This document shows, in pieces, positions 55,501-64,000 of a stretch of DNA of 64,000 nucleotides. The notes beneath the pieces are model-generated. The model did not search any database. It worked only from the letters and a program-made list of their open reading frames with translations, and was not told where the DNA came from. The DNA lies in assembly GCF_021347895.1 (NCBI RefSeq), contig NC_067116.1, positions 33,429,639-33,493,638 on the forward strand, read 5' to 3'. Source of the DNA: Acanthochromis polyacanthus (lineage: Eukaryota > Chordata > Actinopteri > Pomacentridae). Within the stretch, counting starts at the first letter, position 1; each line of letters begins with the position of its first letter. A program made the position numbers and the translations under genes.

Positions 55501-58500
55501 AGTACTTAGGGTCAACAGTCCAGAGCAATGGAGAGTGTGGAAAAGAGGTGAAGAAGCGTGTACAGGCAGGCTGGAACGGCTGGAGAAAAGTGTCAGGTGT
55601 GATGTGTGATAGAAGAGTTTCAGCTAAAAGGAAAGGAAAGGTTTACAAAACTGTGGTGAGACCAGCCATGTTGTCTGGAGACAGTGTCCCTGAGGAAAAG
55701 ACAGGAGGCAGAGCTGGAGGTAGCAGAACTGAACATGCTGAGGTTCTCTTTGGGAGTGACCAGGATGGATAGGATCAGGAATGATTACATCAGAGGGACA
55801 GCACATGCTAGAGGCTTTGGAGATAAAGTCAGAGAGGCCAGACTGAGATGGTTCGGACATGTCTTCACCATCTACACCTCGGACTTCACCTACAACACGA
55901 ACAGCTGCCATCTCCAGAAGTTCTCTGATGACTCCGCCATTGTGGGCCGTGTGTCTGAGGGGAACGAGCTGGAGTATCGGTCGGTCATCATGGACTTTGT
56001 GGACTGGTGTGAGCGCAACCATCTGTGCCTCAACACCAGTAAGACGAAGGAGATGGTGGTCGACTTCAGGAGAAGGACACTCCCACATCCACCAGTGAAC
56101 ATCCAGGGGCAGGACATTGAAACAGTGGACAGTTTCAAGTACCTGGGTGTTCACCTCAACAATAAACTGGACTGGTCCCACAACACTGATGCTCTGTACA
56201 AGAAGGGCCAGAGTCGCCTCCACCTTCTGAGGAGGCTGAGGTCCTTCGGAGTGTGCAGACCTCTACTAAGGACTTTCTACGACACTGTGGTAGCCTCTGC
56301 TTTCCTCTACGCTGTCGTCTGCTGGGCCCCGGGCAGCACAGAGCGGGACATGAAGAGACTGAACAAGCTGACCAAGAGGGCCAGCTCTGTCCTGGGCTGC
56401 CCACTGGACTCTGTGATGGATGTGGGTGAGAGGAGGATGTTGACCAAGCTCTCATCCATCATGGACAACAGCTCCCACCCACTGCACCGGACTGTAGTGG
56501 AGCTGAGCAGCTCCTTTAGCACAAGACTCAGACACCCTCAGTGCAAGAAGGAGTGCTACCGCAGGTCCTTCATCCCCACTGTCATCAGACTGTATAACAC
56601 TACTGTGTAGTTGTTATGTGCAATATTTATTATCTTGTTCTTGCACTTTCGTGACTTTTGCACTCCTCTGTTTTTTGTTTCTAAGAGCCCTGTAATGTTA
56701 AATTTCTCCTTTGTGAGATTAATAAAGTCTATCTTATCTTATCTTATCTTATATTGGTAGAAGGATGCTGAGTTTCCGACTGCCAGGCAGGAGGCCTAGA
56801 GGAAGACCAAAGAGGAGGTTTATGGATGTGGTTAAAGAGAACATGAAGGTAGTTGGTGTGAGAGAAGAGGATGCAGCAGACAGGGTTAGATGGAGGCAAT
56901 TGATTCGCTGTGGCGAACCCTGAAGGGAAAAGCCGAAAGGAAAAGAAGATCATTGATGTGATAAGAGGTGACTTCCCCAAACATAAGAGTAAATCATGCC
57001 TATATCTGTGTTGACTCAGCAAGGGCAATATCAAATGAGAAAAGCTGACCTACAGGAAAATGAATATTTGAAAACAATATAGAACACTGGCATGCCCCGA
57101 ATTATTATCCATTATACAGGGTGACACAATCCAATAAAACCTCCTGTATGAATGCATTCATACAGGAGGACACCATCTACAGGAAGTAATTTTTAAAAAA
57201 TGAAAATTCCATTATTGTTTGTTAAATGGCATGTTTTCAGGTTTCAATTACTATGAATAAAATATTTTTCTTCATTCACTCTTGGTTTTATTGGATTGTT
57301 AAAAAGTTCCCATTTTTTCTGACACCCTGTATTTTAACTGTCACTTTGTGTATACATTTGGATTTGACATTTGCACCATGAATTGTTTTTTATTCATATT
57401 CAAAGCTATAGTAATAGTGATAAACGTTACATCAAGTGTTTTATAAATGTTGTATCTGTCATTTCAAGCCACAAAAAAGAAAAAAAGGATTTCCCCGAAA
57501 AGCCATAGTGGAGTTGCACATTGATTAGCATGCCAACATTTGAAAAGTAGTTGAAAACACAAAAACACAGGTGAAATTGACAGAAATATAAGTTTGACAG
57601 GTATTTAGCCTCAAATAAAAGAATTGGACAACTAATTAACATGAATGCCAAAACCAAATTTCAAGGCATAGTCAATAATCGCTCAGCCATTGCACTTAAG
57701 ACGAGGAATGTGATTCTAAAGGTGGTGCTGAATGCAAATTCAGGGGATCACCAGAGTGATTAGGATTTATCCTCTGGTGACCACGAATAAATCACAAAGG
57801 AATAGCTGTAACTGCTTAGGCATGTCAGTCCGACCTTGGGCTGAATCACTTATCAATTTGAAACAATACATTAGAAAATTTGAAAGACTAAAGATTAAGA
57901 TATACAAGGTGTGGCTAATAAATAATGAGTAATGCTGGAATTCAATTTTATTCCATTCAAGCAGATTGAAACTTTCAGGAATTGTTCATGCTTGCCTTTT
58001 TGAACAATGCACACTACATAGCTCAGCCTCAGAATTTAACAGCGACACCACGTACATTTTGCAGCCTGTTTGACCCAGGCTTTAAACTGATGTGTCAATG
58101 GTTTTACATATTCATGCTGTCCTCCTTGTTTTTGATGATAATCTGATGCAGTAGTGCTCAGTCTCATGTTTTAAGTCTGCAACCTTTAAATTAACCTGAC
58201 GCTTGATTTAAAAAAAAAATGCAAATCAAATCAGTACTTATCAGACAAATTAGATATTTTACAAAAATTTTCAGCTTTGGTCTGGACCAAAGTGGTGCGA
58301 CAAACACCACATACCACAGAGTCACGCCATGAGCATAGATAAAAATCTAAGCATGCAGAGCAACAGATTTTACAGATGATAATGCCATGCCTTCAGGCTG
58401 GCCCCGTGAACTTGGGTCCCCATTACATTCCAACGGAGGGCTGATGGAACACTTCCTCACTGTCACAGACATGGTCAGATGCCTCGCCTACACCAGAAAG

Positions 58501-61500
58501 CCTCCACTAAATGACACAAAAGCGCAGCCAGAGAGACGTCTTACGTTGTCACAGCTGCGCCAAAGAAGTGCCACTGTTATGCCTTGACAGATTATAAAGA
58601 CTTCAGTGTTTCTTGACAAGCCTGCTGCCCTCTTGCACCGATAAAGCTCAAGAGCAAAAACACAGCAAGATATCATACTTGATTGGACAAAGATGCTGGT
58701 GCCAGTGCAAAATTATTAATTAAAAGATCAAAAGCATTTAAGTTACCCATTAATGACAAATAATAATACTAGAATACTCACTATGACGCCATTTATTATT
58801 TGCCAAGAGAAAATCCCGAAGTTTCAATACAAACATTAATATTTCTGCAGTTGTGTAGTGTACTGACAGTCACTGGTGTTCCAGTAAGTTGCATCAAATG
58901 AGATTTACTCACCCTGTGTCAATGCTGAGCGGTTGAGCAGGTTTACTCTCCGACAGGGAATATTCTGCGTCAGACTTTCTTGCAGGAACTGGAATCTTCT
59001 GTAAATAAGGTTGAACAAACCCAGATGTACTTATGCAAAAACGTCCAAACAAAAGAGGCTTTCAGCTTTTACAGAAGTCAACTTATTGTCATTTTTTAAA
59101 TTACTCTCACCAACTCATCTCGCAGCTTCCTGGTTTCACACTACTACTGAAAATAACAATCAGTGTGTTGATGCCCCTCTCTTCCTTAAGCTGAGGGTGT
59201 GTCGTCATGAACAAACATGGATTAATATTTGACTTGGCTTTTTCCTTTGTTGTTTTTCCTTCAGTCAGGACATTGGTCTTAACGAGGCGTAAAGCCACCT
59301 CGGCCTCATACAGCAGCAACATTCAAAGTACCTTTCCAGTCATTGAGTTAACGCCTTAAAACTCATCTCTGTGTATCAAAGCTACAAAATTAAAGTTCTT
59401 TACATTAAAAAAATCTAATAATTACCTCTGGAAATGCTACCTCTATAATCCATAGACACATGAAGGATTTTTTATGTCCTCACCTCTCCCCACCCTCCCC
59501 TTTCCATTTAGTGCTGCTCAAACACATCAACTCACCAACAAATCTGATCAAACACTGTAAAACAACTATGCAACACAATAGTAAGTTGTAATATTGGAGT
59601 AATTCAGCCAGATAAGTTTGGCAAATTTACAGGATTGCTTCTATAAGTGTTTTATATATGAAATCATGGAAGTCTAAATCCATGTTTTTAAAATTGTCAT
59701 CAGAACAAGCTTTCATCAGAGGGCTCTTTAAGCAACTAAAACCAAGATATAAACAAATAGTCCATCACTTGATCGATAAGTTTAATGCAATTTTGAGATT
59801 ACAAATACTGTGAATGCGTGTCTCACCTGTCCATACATCTCTGCTGAAGGAGATGATCGGGACCTCTCATGGAAACAGGTAGCTTTGTCACTCTCCTCTG
59901 GTCCTGGATCTAGTATGTTATCAGCTGATCGATATCTTCCAGAAGCTCTTTTTTCTGGAGGTTTCTTCTGTATATTCCACCTTGCCTCATATTCAGCGAA
60001 GGTGCCCAGTCTTTGCTGGTCTTGGATGGATTGCTTGTGAGCAAAGTAAGGAGCTCCTTGGGCCTCCTCAGCTCTGCCCTTGGTTCCTTTCACTGTGTTC
60101 TCTGTTGAAATGGTGGAGGAACGATCTCGGCCTTGGTTCTTGTTATGGCTATGAGGGGGCATGTGATCAATGAATCCTAAATTCCCACTTTCTTTTAGGA
60201 GTTTCTCTTGGTCTAGTGAGGAGCTGGCATTTTCACTGAGAGTTAGATTTTCTTTCATCCCAACTTCATGGATTTTATCTGGTTCAGAGAAACATCTAAC
60301 CTTTTTTTCTGCAGGGAAACGCTTCCGGCCACCAATGCGAGTTACCTGACCACTGGAAAGTCCTGAATTACTTGTTACTGACTCTGTAACAGTTGGCAGA
60401 GGATCTTTACGAGCTGAAGATGGGTAGTTAGGTAAGGCCTCACCTGTAGAGTGCTCCAGCAAGACCGGCTCCAGGTCCCTCCTCCTAAAAGAAGTCGCCT
60501 TGAGCACCCTTGCTTGTGCTTCCTTTAGATTATCTTTATAGGTGTTAGAGAAGGAGCCATCTGCAGAGGTTGGTGTGGTCTTTTCGGTTGGCTTCCAGAC
60601 ATCTCGATCTTCTTCAGCCTCACACTCAGCACCAGGGAGGGTAGCTGCACTCGTACTCTTTTGAAGCTTTGCTCTTCTCATCTGGATTTCGTTTCTCAAT
60701 GTGGTGGCAAACCGTTCGCTGCGTTTTACCTGCTTGCTTTCAAGGGACTCCTCTGTGTTTGTGCCTCGTGTTTTCTCATCTTGGCCTGTGGCATCCATGG
60801 AAAGTGAGTGAAGCATCGGTGTTGCCTGAGGGCAGATCTTGTTGCTCCCTTGGCTGTGATGTCTGATGTCTTGAGGCAATTCTCTGTGCTGCAGAGGCAG
60901 AGACCTCCGTTGATCAGCCTGTCTGCTTGGAGGACAACTCATGTACTGAGCTTCTGCATTTTGCATGTTGTGTCCTCTCTGGCCTCCCCTATCATCAGTG
61001 TTAAGTTTAAGTACAGAGGTTTCTAGTACAGTGGTAACTTGATGTTTGCCGTATCCATTATTGTCTTTACTATGTGAGGAGTGTTGCTGTTGTTGGGGCA
61101 GATGATACTTGACTCTAGTGACTGTTTGTGGGCTGAGAGAGTTCCGCTCATTCCCAGTCTGTGCCGGATCTACACCTGTCACACCCCTCCTGTCCTCTGG
61201 TATTCCTGACAAAGACAGGGGGTTAGGCTGTGTGGGTTGACACGTAGTGACACAGTAGTATCGGCTAGACCCACTGCTCTCAGTGTTTTGGTCAGTGGCT
61301 GTGGAGGACAGGGAGGTGCTTAAATTCCTCCTCTGGTTCTGGCCAGAGTGTTGAGTAGAACCGTTAGTAGGCAGTTCCTGCAAGCTACAATAGTAACCGC
61401 CTACGTTCTGTGGCTTTGGTACGGATGTAACCCAGGGCTGAGGATAAAAAGTGCTTTTGTCACTGTGGTGTCTTTGATGGTAGGGCTGGTTAACGTGTGG

Positions 61501-63984
61501 GCCTTGCCGAACATCACTGCTGGACAGGGAATACTGTTTGTTGGAGATGAACTGGCTCTGATTGGATTTATCGGACGAACTGTAAAAATTTTCACTGTCG
61601 TTTTTCGGGGAAATGTTGTGACTGCGGCGATTTTCAGAGGAAGCCTTGTGTGAATCTGCTACTTCGGGGTGAGCTATAACAAGCCCTCTTTCATGTACCT
61701 TCGTTGCAGCAAAACTATCACTGCGAGCAGGAGGAGGTGGAGGGGGAGGAGAGGGTGAAGCTGTCTTCTTTTTTTCAGGGACGTTCCAAACAGGACCAAA
61801 GTTGGTGCGACTTGAAGTGGAATGTCGGGAGCCAGCTGGATCCTCGGTCTGTGGACCATCACAGCCTGAGCTAACTCCTGGCATCTGAAAATATGTGAGC
61901 CTGTCATCCTGTCTGAGTCCCTCAGCAGTCAGACTCTGGGTGTTTCTGCCATTGTTGTGTTTTGCTCCTGCATCCCACTGACCAACTTTATACAGCATGT
62001 TCTCTGTTGAGGCCGCATTGCTCTTAGAGAGGGTGTAGTCTGGTGTGCCAGAGCTGGTGGAGAAAGAGCTGTAGGCTGAGTCTCTTTTCCCTCCTCCTAG
62101 GTGCTCCATACTGTTGTTTGACTTGGCAGGTGAGAGCTGACCGGCAGGATAAGGGTGTGACACATGTTCTAGACTGTCCATGCTGCCAAGTGAGCTGAAC
62201 TGGTCGGACACTCTGCGCAGGTTTGTCTGCTCCCAGCCACTGGAAAGATCAGTCGAGGATGAACTAGAGGTCACAGGAAATTACACAGTGAAAAAAGGCA
62301 AATAACACTCTATTTTTCTTCTGTAAAAGTAGGTATTTACTTAAAGATTATGGTTAGTTAATCAGGTTATGAATTATGTAATCAATTTTCATTACCATTT
62401 CTTGGTATTCTCATTTATTCAAATTTACATTTAATTTATTGTAAGTTTTTTGGGCACCAGAGAATACACCAGCATGAGCAAAGACAGTTTAAAACCTATT
62501 AATACACCTTTAAACATCATGTCCTTGTACTTACAATTCACAGATCCATATTTATAAAGAGGTATAGAAGTGCTAATGTGACGTAGGACTACATTCTCCT
62601 TATTATTTAGAGCGTACAGGACACAAAACCTAAACTATATCATCATATACTGGTAATCAACAGTGCTTGATATCCAACATTCAGACTCAAGAGGCAAACT
62701 TCAAGATTCCAGAGTTACCTTGCATCATATCTGGTGTGCCAGACGGCCGTGGGTGGAGACTGCGTTTTGGCAGTCTCTGATTGGTTTTCATTGAACTTGG
62801 TAGAGTGCCAGGAGTGAGGCCTGCTTATGGGTTCATTCCGCCTGCAGAGAGGGCAAAAAACACACAGAGGATTAGAGACCAAACCCTTATGGAAAACAGT
62901 ATGTGCTTCCACATATGAATCGGTGCAACTGGAACTTACTGCTAAAGTTAGAAATGCAGCTCAACAAGTTAAAAAAAAAAGTTTTCTTTTGTTTAAACTT
63001 TGATGTGTGTTTCTTTTTTTTGATCAAGAACTTCAAATGTATTCACTCTGATGGCTTACCCTGTGTTTGTGTTGCTTGTTCCTTTGTATTTATAAAAAAA
63101 AAGTGCATAGTTTCTTTTTTAAAATCCCATTGCAGTCAGATTTCTGTTTTTATTTCTTTTTTTTTATTCTCTAAAAATGTTGTGTGCACTCCCATACACC
63201 CAACAAGGATCTGGATGTTTGTGAGCAAATGCAAACTCTGCTAGGAAAAGAGAAGACGGTGGTCAGAGCGGAGTTATTTTCTGAAGGTCTGCCTCTGAGT
63301 GCAGTGATACAGTTCCTGTGTTGCATGATATATTGGCGTTGCGCTTGTACGCCCTGTACATCTTTTACTGCATCCGTATAGAGGAAGAGATTTGCAACAT
63401 TTTTGTTTCACTTCAACATTCACAGATGGAAACTGTTTTGGAGAGTTTTTAGCTGAGCACAAACTTTGTACAGCTGTCAGTTATGCATAAGCAACATACC
63501 CTTTAAAGTGGTTCTTTCTGAGATGCATGTCAAACAAACATAACACATAAGCAGAAAATAACAAACCGTAATCAAACACAATTTTATTTCAACAGAGACA
63601 GAAAACATGTCTACACATTAGTGGCAGACAATGATTTGCATGCTGTACAAATGGGATGGGAACATCATTCATCTAATGACGTGAACCACAAGACAATAAA
63701 AAAGGCATGCCAATGGGGTCAGGTATTCATCCACAGGAAAAGGAGAGTTGCTATGAGAGTAATGATGATATTATCACTACACAAATGATTTATATGATTA
63801 TGGGCACAGGTCAGGCAGGAAAGAAGAAGAGGAGATAAGGAAAAGTAATATACGCTACTAATTACAATGACGCTATAGAACCATACCTCATGGAACTTCG
63901 CAAAATCTTCGTAAGAAAGCTTCTTGCCACATGCACGTCATTCTCTGAGGGCATTTTCTGAGCTACAATATCCACCATTTTCAT
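46250..63984 (-). CDS. shroom2: Shroom2, nine exons visible, PDZ exons outside the window
   Basis: Shroom2 binds F-actin and recruits Rho kinase to apical junctions to drive contraction and shape change. Minus-strand exons: 63984-63887 (alternative first), 62841-62719, 62263-59827, 58998-58913, 50994-50389, 49840-49268, 48497-48326, 47125-46853, 46522-46250. They total 1547 codons including the stop, with every junction in phase. Landmarks are [30 protein letters not shown] in the ASD1 region, RSDSFAATK with a Pro run, [44 protein letters not shown]...[29 protein letters not shown] and the ASD2 helices. These follow human SHROOM2 (as I recall it) better than SHROOM3/4. The N-terminal PDZ domain is expected beyond position 64000. 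Confidence 0.93.
46590..46842 (+). repeat. SINE-like fish repeat filling the last shroom2 intron
   Basis: Contains GTTTACATGTTCTCCCTGTG, GGCTTCCTCCCACAGTCCAA, TCTAAATTGTCCTCAGGTG, CCCTGTGATAGACTGGGAC and GGATTAAGCGATGTATAGA, and ends ATGGATGGATG. This is the block order of a very common fish repeat. The intron is only 330 bp (46523-46852), so most of it is this element. Confidence 0.8.
46853..47125 (-). CDS. shroom2: shroom2 ASD2 exon 1
   Basis: Ninety-one codons: [20 protein letters not shown], then [20 protein letters not shown] and [16 protein letters not shown]. This is the Rho-kinase-binding ASD2 coiled coil. Acceptor atacag, donor AGG|GTGAGG. Confidence 0.95.
48326..48497 (-). CDS. shroom2: shroom2 exon (start of ASD2 region)
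   Basis: Encodes [20 protein letters not shown] then [20 protein letters not shown]. The [14 protein letters not shown] motif is a Shroom hallmark. Acceptor gttcag|G, donor AAG|GTACCA. The longer frame to 48236 is intron read-through. Confidence 0.92.
49268..49840 (-). CDS. shroom2: shroom2 exon before ASD2
   Basis: Encodes [20 protein letters not shown], then [20 protein letters not shown] and [20 protein letters not shown], a strongly conserved Shroom segment. Acceptor atttcag|G, donor AG|GTGAGC. Confidence 0.93.
50389..50994 (-). CDS. shroom2: shroom2 Pro-rich exon
   Basis: Encodes [18 protein letters not shown], Pro-rich stretches (APPPPP, PPLPPP), and ends [20 protein letters not shown] then QDEDMNR, the conserved SPSPQF.PQ.L.DKPP block. 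Acceptor cctcag, donor AG|GTAAAG. The start codon implied by the shorter frame at 50963 is a GTG and is not used. Confidence 0.92.
54054..55772 (+). pseudogene. RTE reverse-transcriptase reading frame (572 codons), defective
   Basis: Longest open piece of the element at 53776. It is in the same frame as the upstream endonuclease piece, separated only by TAG at 54027-54029 (Trp-TAG-Lys-Leu-Lys-Lys). The RT core motifs are intact, including the FADD box. Near 55670 (ATGTTGTCTGGAGACAGTG) the frame shifts. The expected continuation [20 protein letters not shown] is read in another frame starting about 55684. The element cannot encode a full protein but few lesions separate it from one. Confidence 0.85.
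55861..56750 (+). mobile_element. Second LINE nested in the RTE element, 5'-truncated
   Basis: Encodes the back half of a non-LTR reverse transcriptase: [20 protein letters not shown] (SDD catalytic box variant), [40 protein letters not shown] and [19 protein letters not shown], with a stop at about 56608. The 3'UTR ends TTAATAAAGTC followed by (TATCT)n. The reading frame is fully open. 5' truncation and a simple-repeat tail indicate target-primed insertion. It resembles the family of the 34236 copy; CR1/L2/Rex1-like, clade not settled. Confidence 0.88.
57117..57329. mobile_element. Tc1/mariner-type MITE with internal palindrome
   Basis: Ends CAGGGTG and CACCCTG with TA on both sides (57115-57116, 57330-57331). 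Inner matching blocks are CAATCCAATAAAACC and GGTTTTATTGGATTG. A perfect 30-bp palindrome (57140-57169, centre GAATGCATTC) lies near the left end. 213 bp, no coding capacity. Confidence 0.75.
58913..58998 (-). CDS. shroom2: shroom2 small exon
   Basis: Encodes [20 protein letters not shown] then AQPLSIDTG. Acceptor tttacag, donor GG|GTGAGT. Its phase (0 in, 2 out) joins its neighbours exactly. Confidence 0.8.
59827..62263 (-). CDS. shroom2: shroom2 large central exon (ASD1 region)
   Basis: A 2437-nt exon, open throughout. It includes [40 protein letters not shown], a Pro8 run, [34 protein letters not shown] and [13 protein letters not shown]. Acceptor cctctag, donor CAG|GTGAGA. The ATG at 62274 that opens the longer frame is in the intron. 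Confidence 0.94.
62719..62841 (-). CDS. shroom2: shroom2 exon with RPHSW motif
   Basis: Encodes [20 protein letters not shown], then [16 protein letters not shown] follows the PDZ domain in Shroom proteins. Acceptor ctgcag|G, donor AG|GTAACT. Confidence 0.9.
62842..63886 (-). other. shroom2: shroom2 intron after the alternative first exon
   Basis: T-rich runs on the plus strand (62970-63180) and otherwise unremarkable sequence. If 63887-63984 is a true first exon, its promoter would lie to the right of the window. Confidence 0.5.
63887..63984 (-). CDS. shroom2: shroom2 alternative first exon (PDZ-less start)
   Basis: ATG at 63982-63984 (second ATG at 63976-63978) encodes [20 protein letters not shown], then [12 protein letters not shown], ending AG|GTATGG in the phase that the 62841 exon needs (AG|G CGG gives Arg-Arg-Asn). 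It encodes no PDZ sequence. Immediately upstream is CCTAG|G, so an internal exon is also possible. Confidence 0.6.
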
Positions 63985-64000
63985 ATTCCTAGGTAACAGG

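Larger units (their letters stand above)
53776..56955 (+). mobile_element. RTE-type LINE, 5'-truncated, interrupted by a second LINE
   Basis: Starts inside the endonuclease domain ([39 protein letters not shown]). It runs through a reverse transcriptase with [44 protein letters not shown] and the catalytic FADDIVICS (near 55305-55335). It continues past the insert from about 56751 with [20 protein letters not shown] and ends near GGGAAAAGCCGAAAGGAAAA. It lies in a shroom2 intron in antisense orientation. Breaks: a TAG at 54027-54029, a frameshift near 55670 and the insertion at about 55861. RTE assignment is from motif style. Confidence 0.9.
50995..58912 (-). other. shroom2: Largest shroom2 intron in the window (7.9 kb)
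   Basis: Half of it is the nested LINE pair at 53776-56955. A mariner-type MITE is at 57117-57329. The rest is AT-rich sequence without recognised genes. Confidence 0.7.

Noticed and set aside
54092..55528. Long minus-strand frames opposite the RTE element
   Set aside because: They mirror the codon structure of the plus-strand reverse transcriptase and have no domain of their own.

Overview
This is nuclear DNA from a ray-finned fish, most likely a teleost. The genes have vertebrate GT-AG introns and encode WWC, Shroom and claudin family proteins. The introns hold LINE and DNA-transposon families that I recognise as common in fish genomes. There are no bacterial, phage, CRISPR or rRNA signals. 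Species cannot be read from the sequence.

Layout. (1) 1-31977, minus strand: the first 16 coding exons of a KIBRA-family gene, best matched to wwc3. They run from the start codon at 31977 to the C2-domain exons near 1280. The 3' exons (aPKC-binding region, C-terminal PDZ ligand) lie beyond the left edge. Intron 1 is about 13 kb. (2) 31600-36260: a CpG-rich wwc3 promoter/exon 1 region, a degenerate ~70-bp-period tandem array (about 32.72-34.18 kb) and a 5'-truncated LINE. (3) 36261-36914, plus strand: an intronless claudin of the claudin-22/24 type. (4) 42491-43228, minus strand: an intronless claudin-34-like gene, with copies of a local repeat on both sides. (5) 46250-63984, minus strand: shroom2 without its PDZ exons, which lie beyond the right edge. 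It shows the ASD1 region in a 2.4-kb exon and ASD2 in the last two exons. A small in-phase exon at 63887-63984 could begin a PDZ-less isoform.

The order wwc3 / claudin / cldn34 / shroom2 matches human Xp22.2 (WWC3, CLDN34, SHROOM2). The extra claudin-22/24-like gene beside a WWC gene matches human 4q35 (WWC2 with CLDN22/CLDN24). The four genes act at the cell cortex: WWC3 is a Hippo-pathway/polarity scaffold, claudins form tight junctions, and Shroom2 recruits Rho kinase to apical actin. The linkage is therefore thematically coherent, but nothing here shows co-regulation.

All splice junctions were read by eye and checked by phase. The 16 wwc3 exons sum to 2534 nt, one short of a multiple of three. 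The missing base falls in a C5 run in exon 11, where the reading frame visibly changes. The shroom2 exons sum to 4641 nt, exactly 1547 codons. The strongest observations are that wwc3 frameshift, a GC-AG intron directly after it, a LINE nested inside an RTE-type LINE in a shroom2 intron, the alternative shroom2 first exon, and an unassigned splice-flanked open segment near 40.7 kb. I found no convincing new molecular system.
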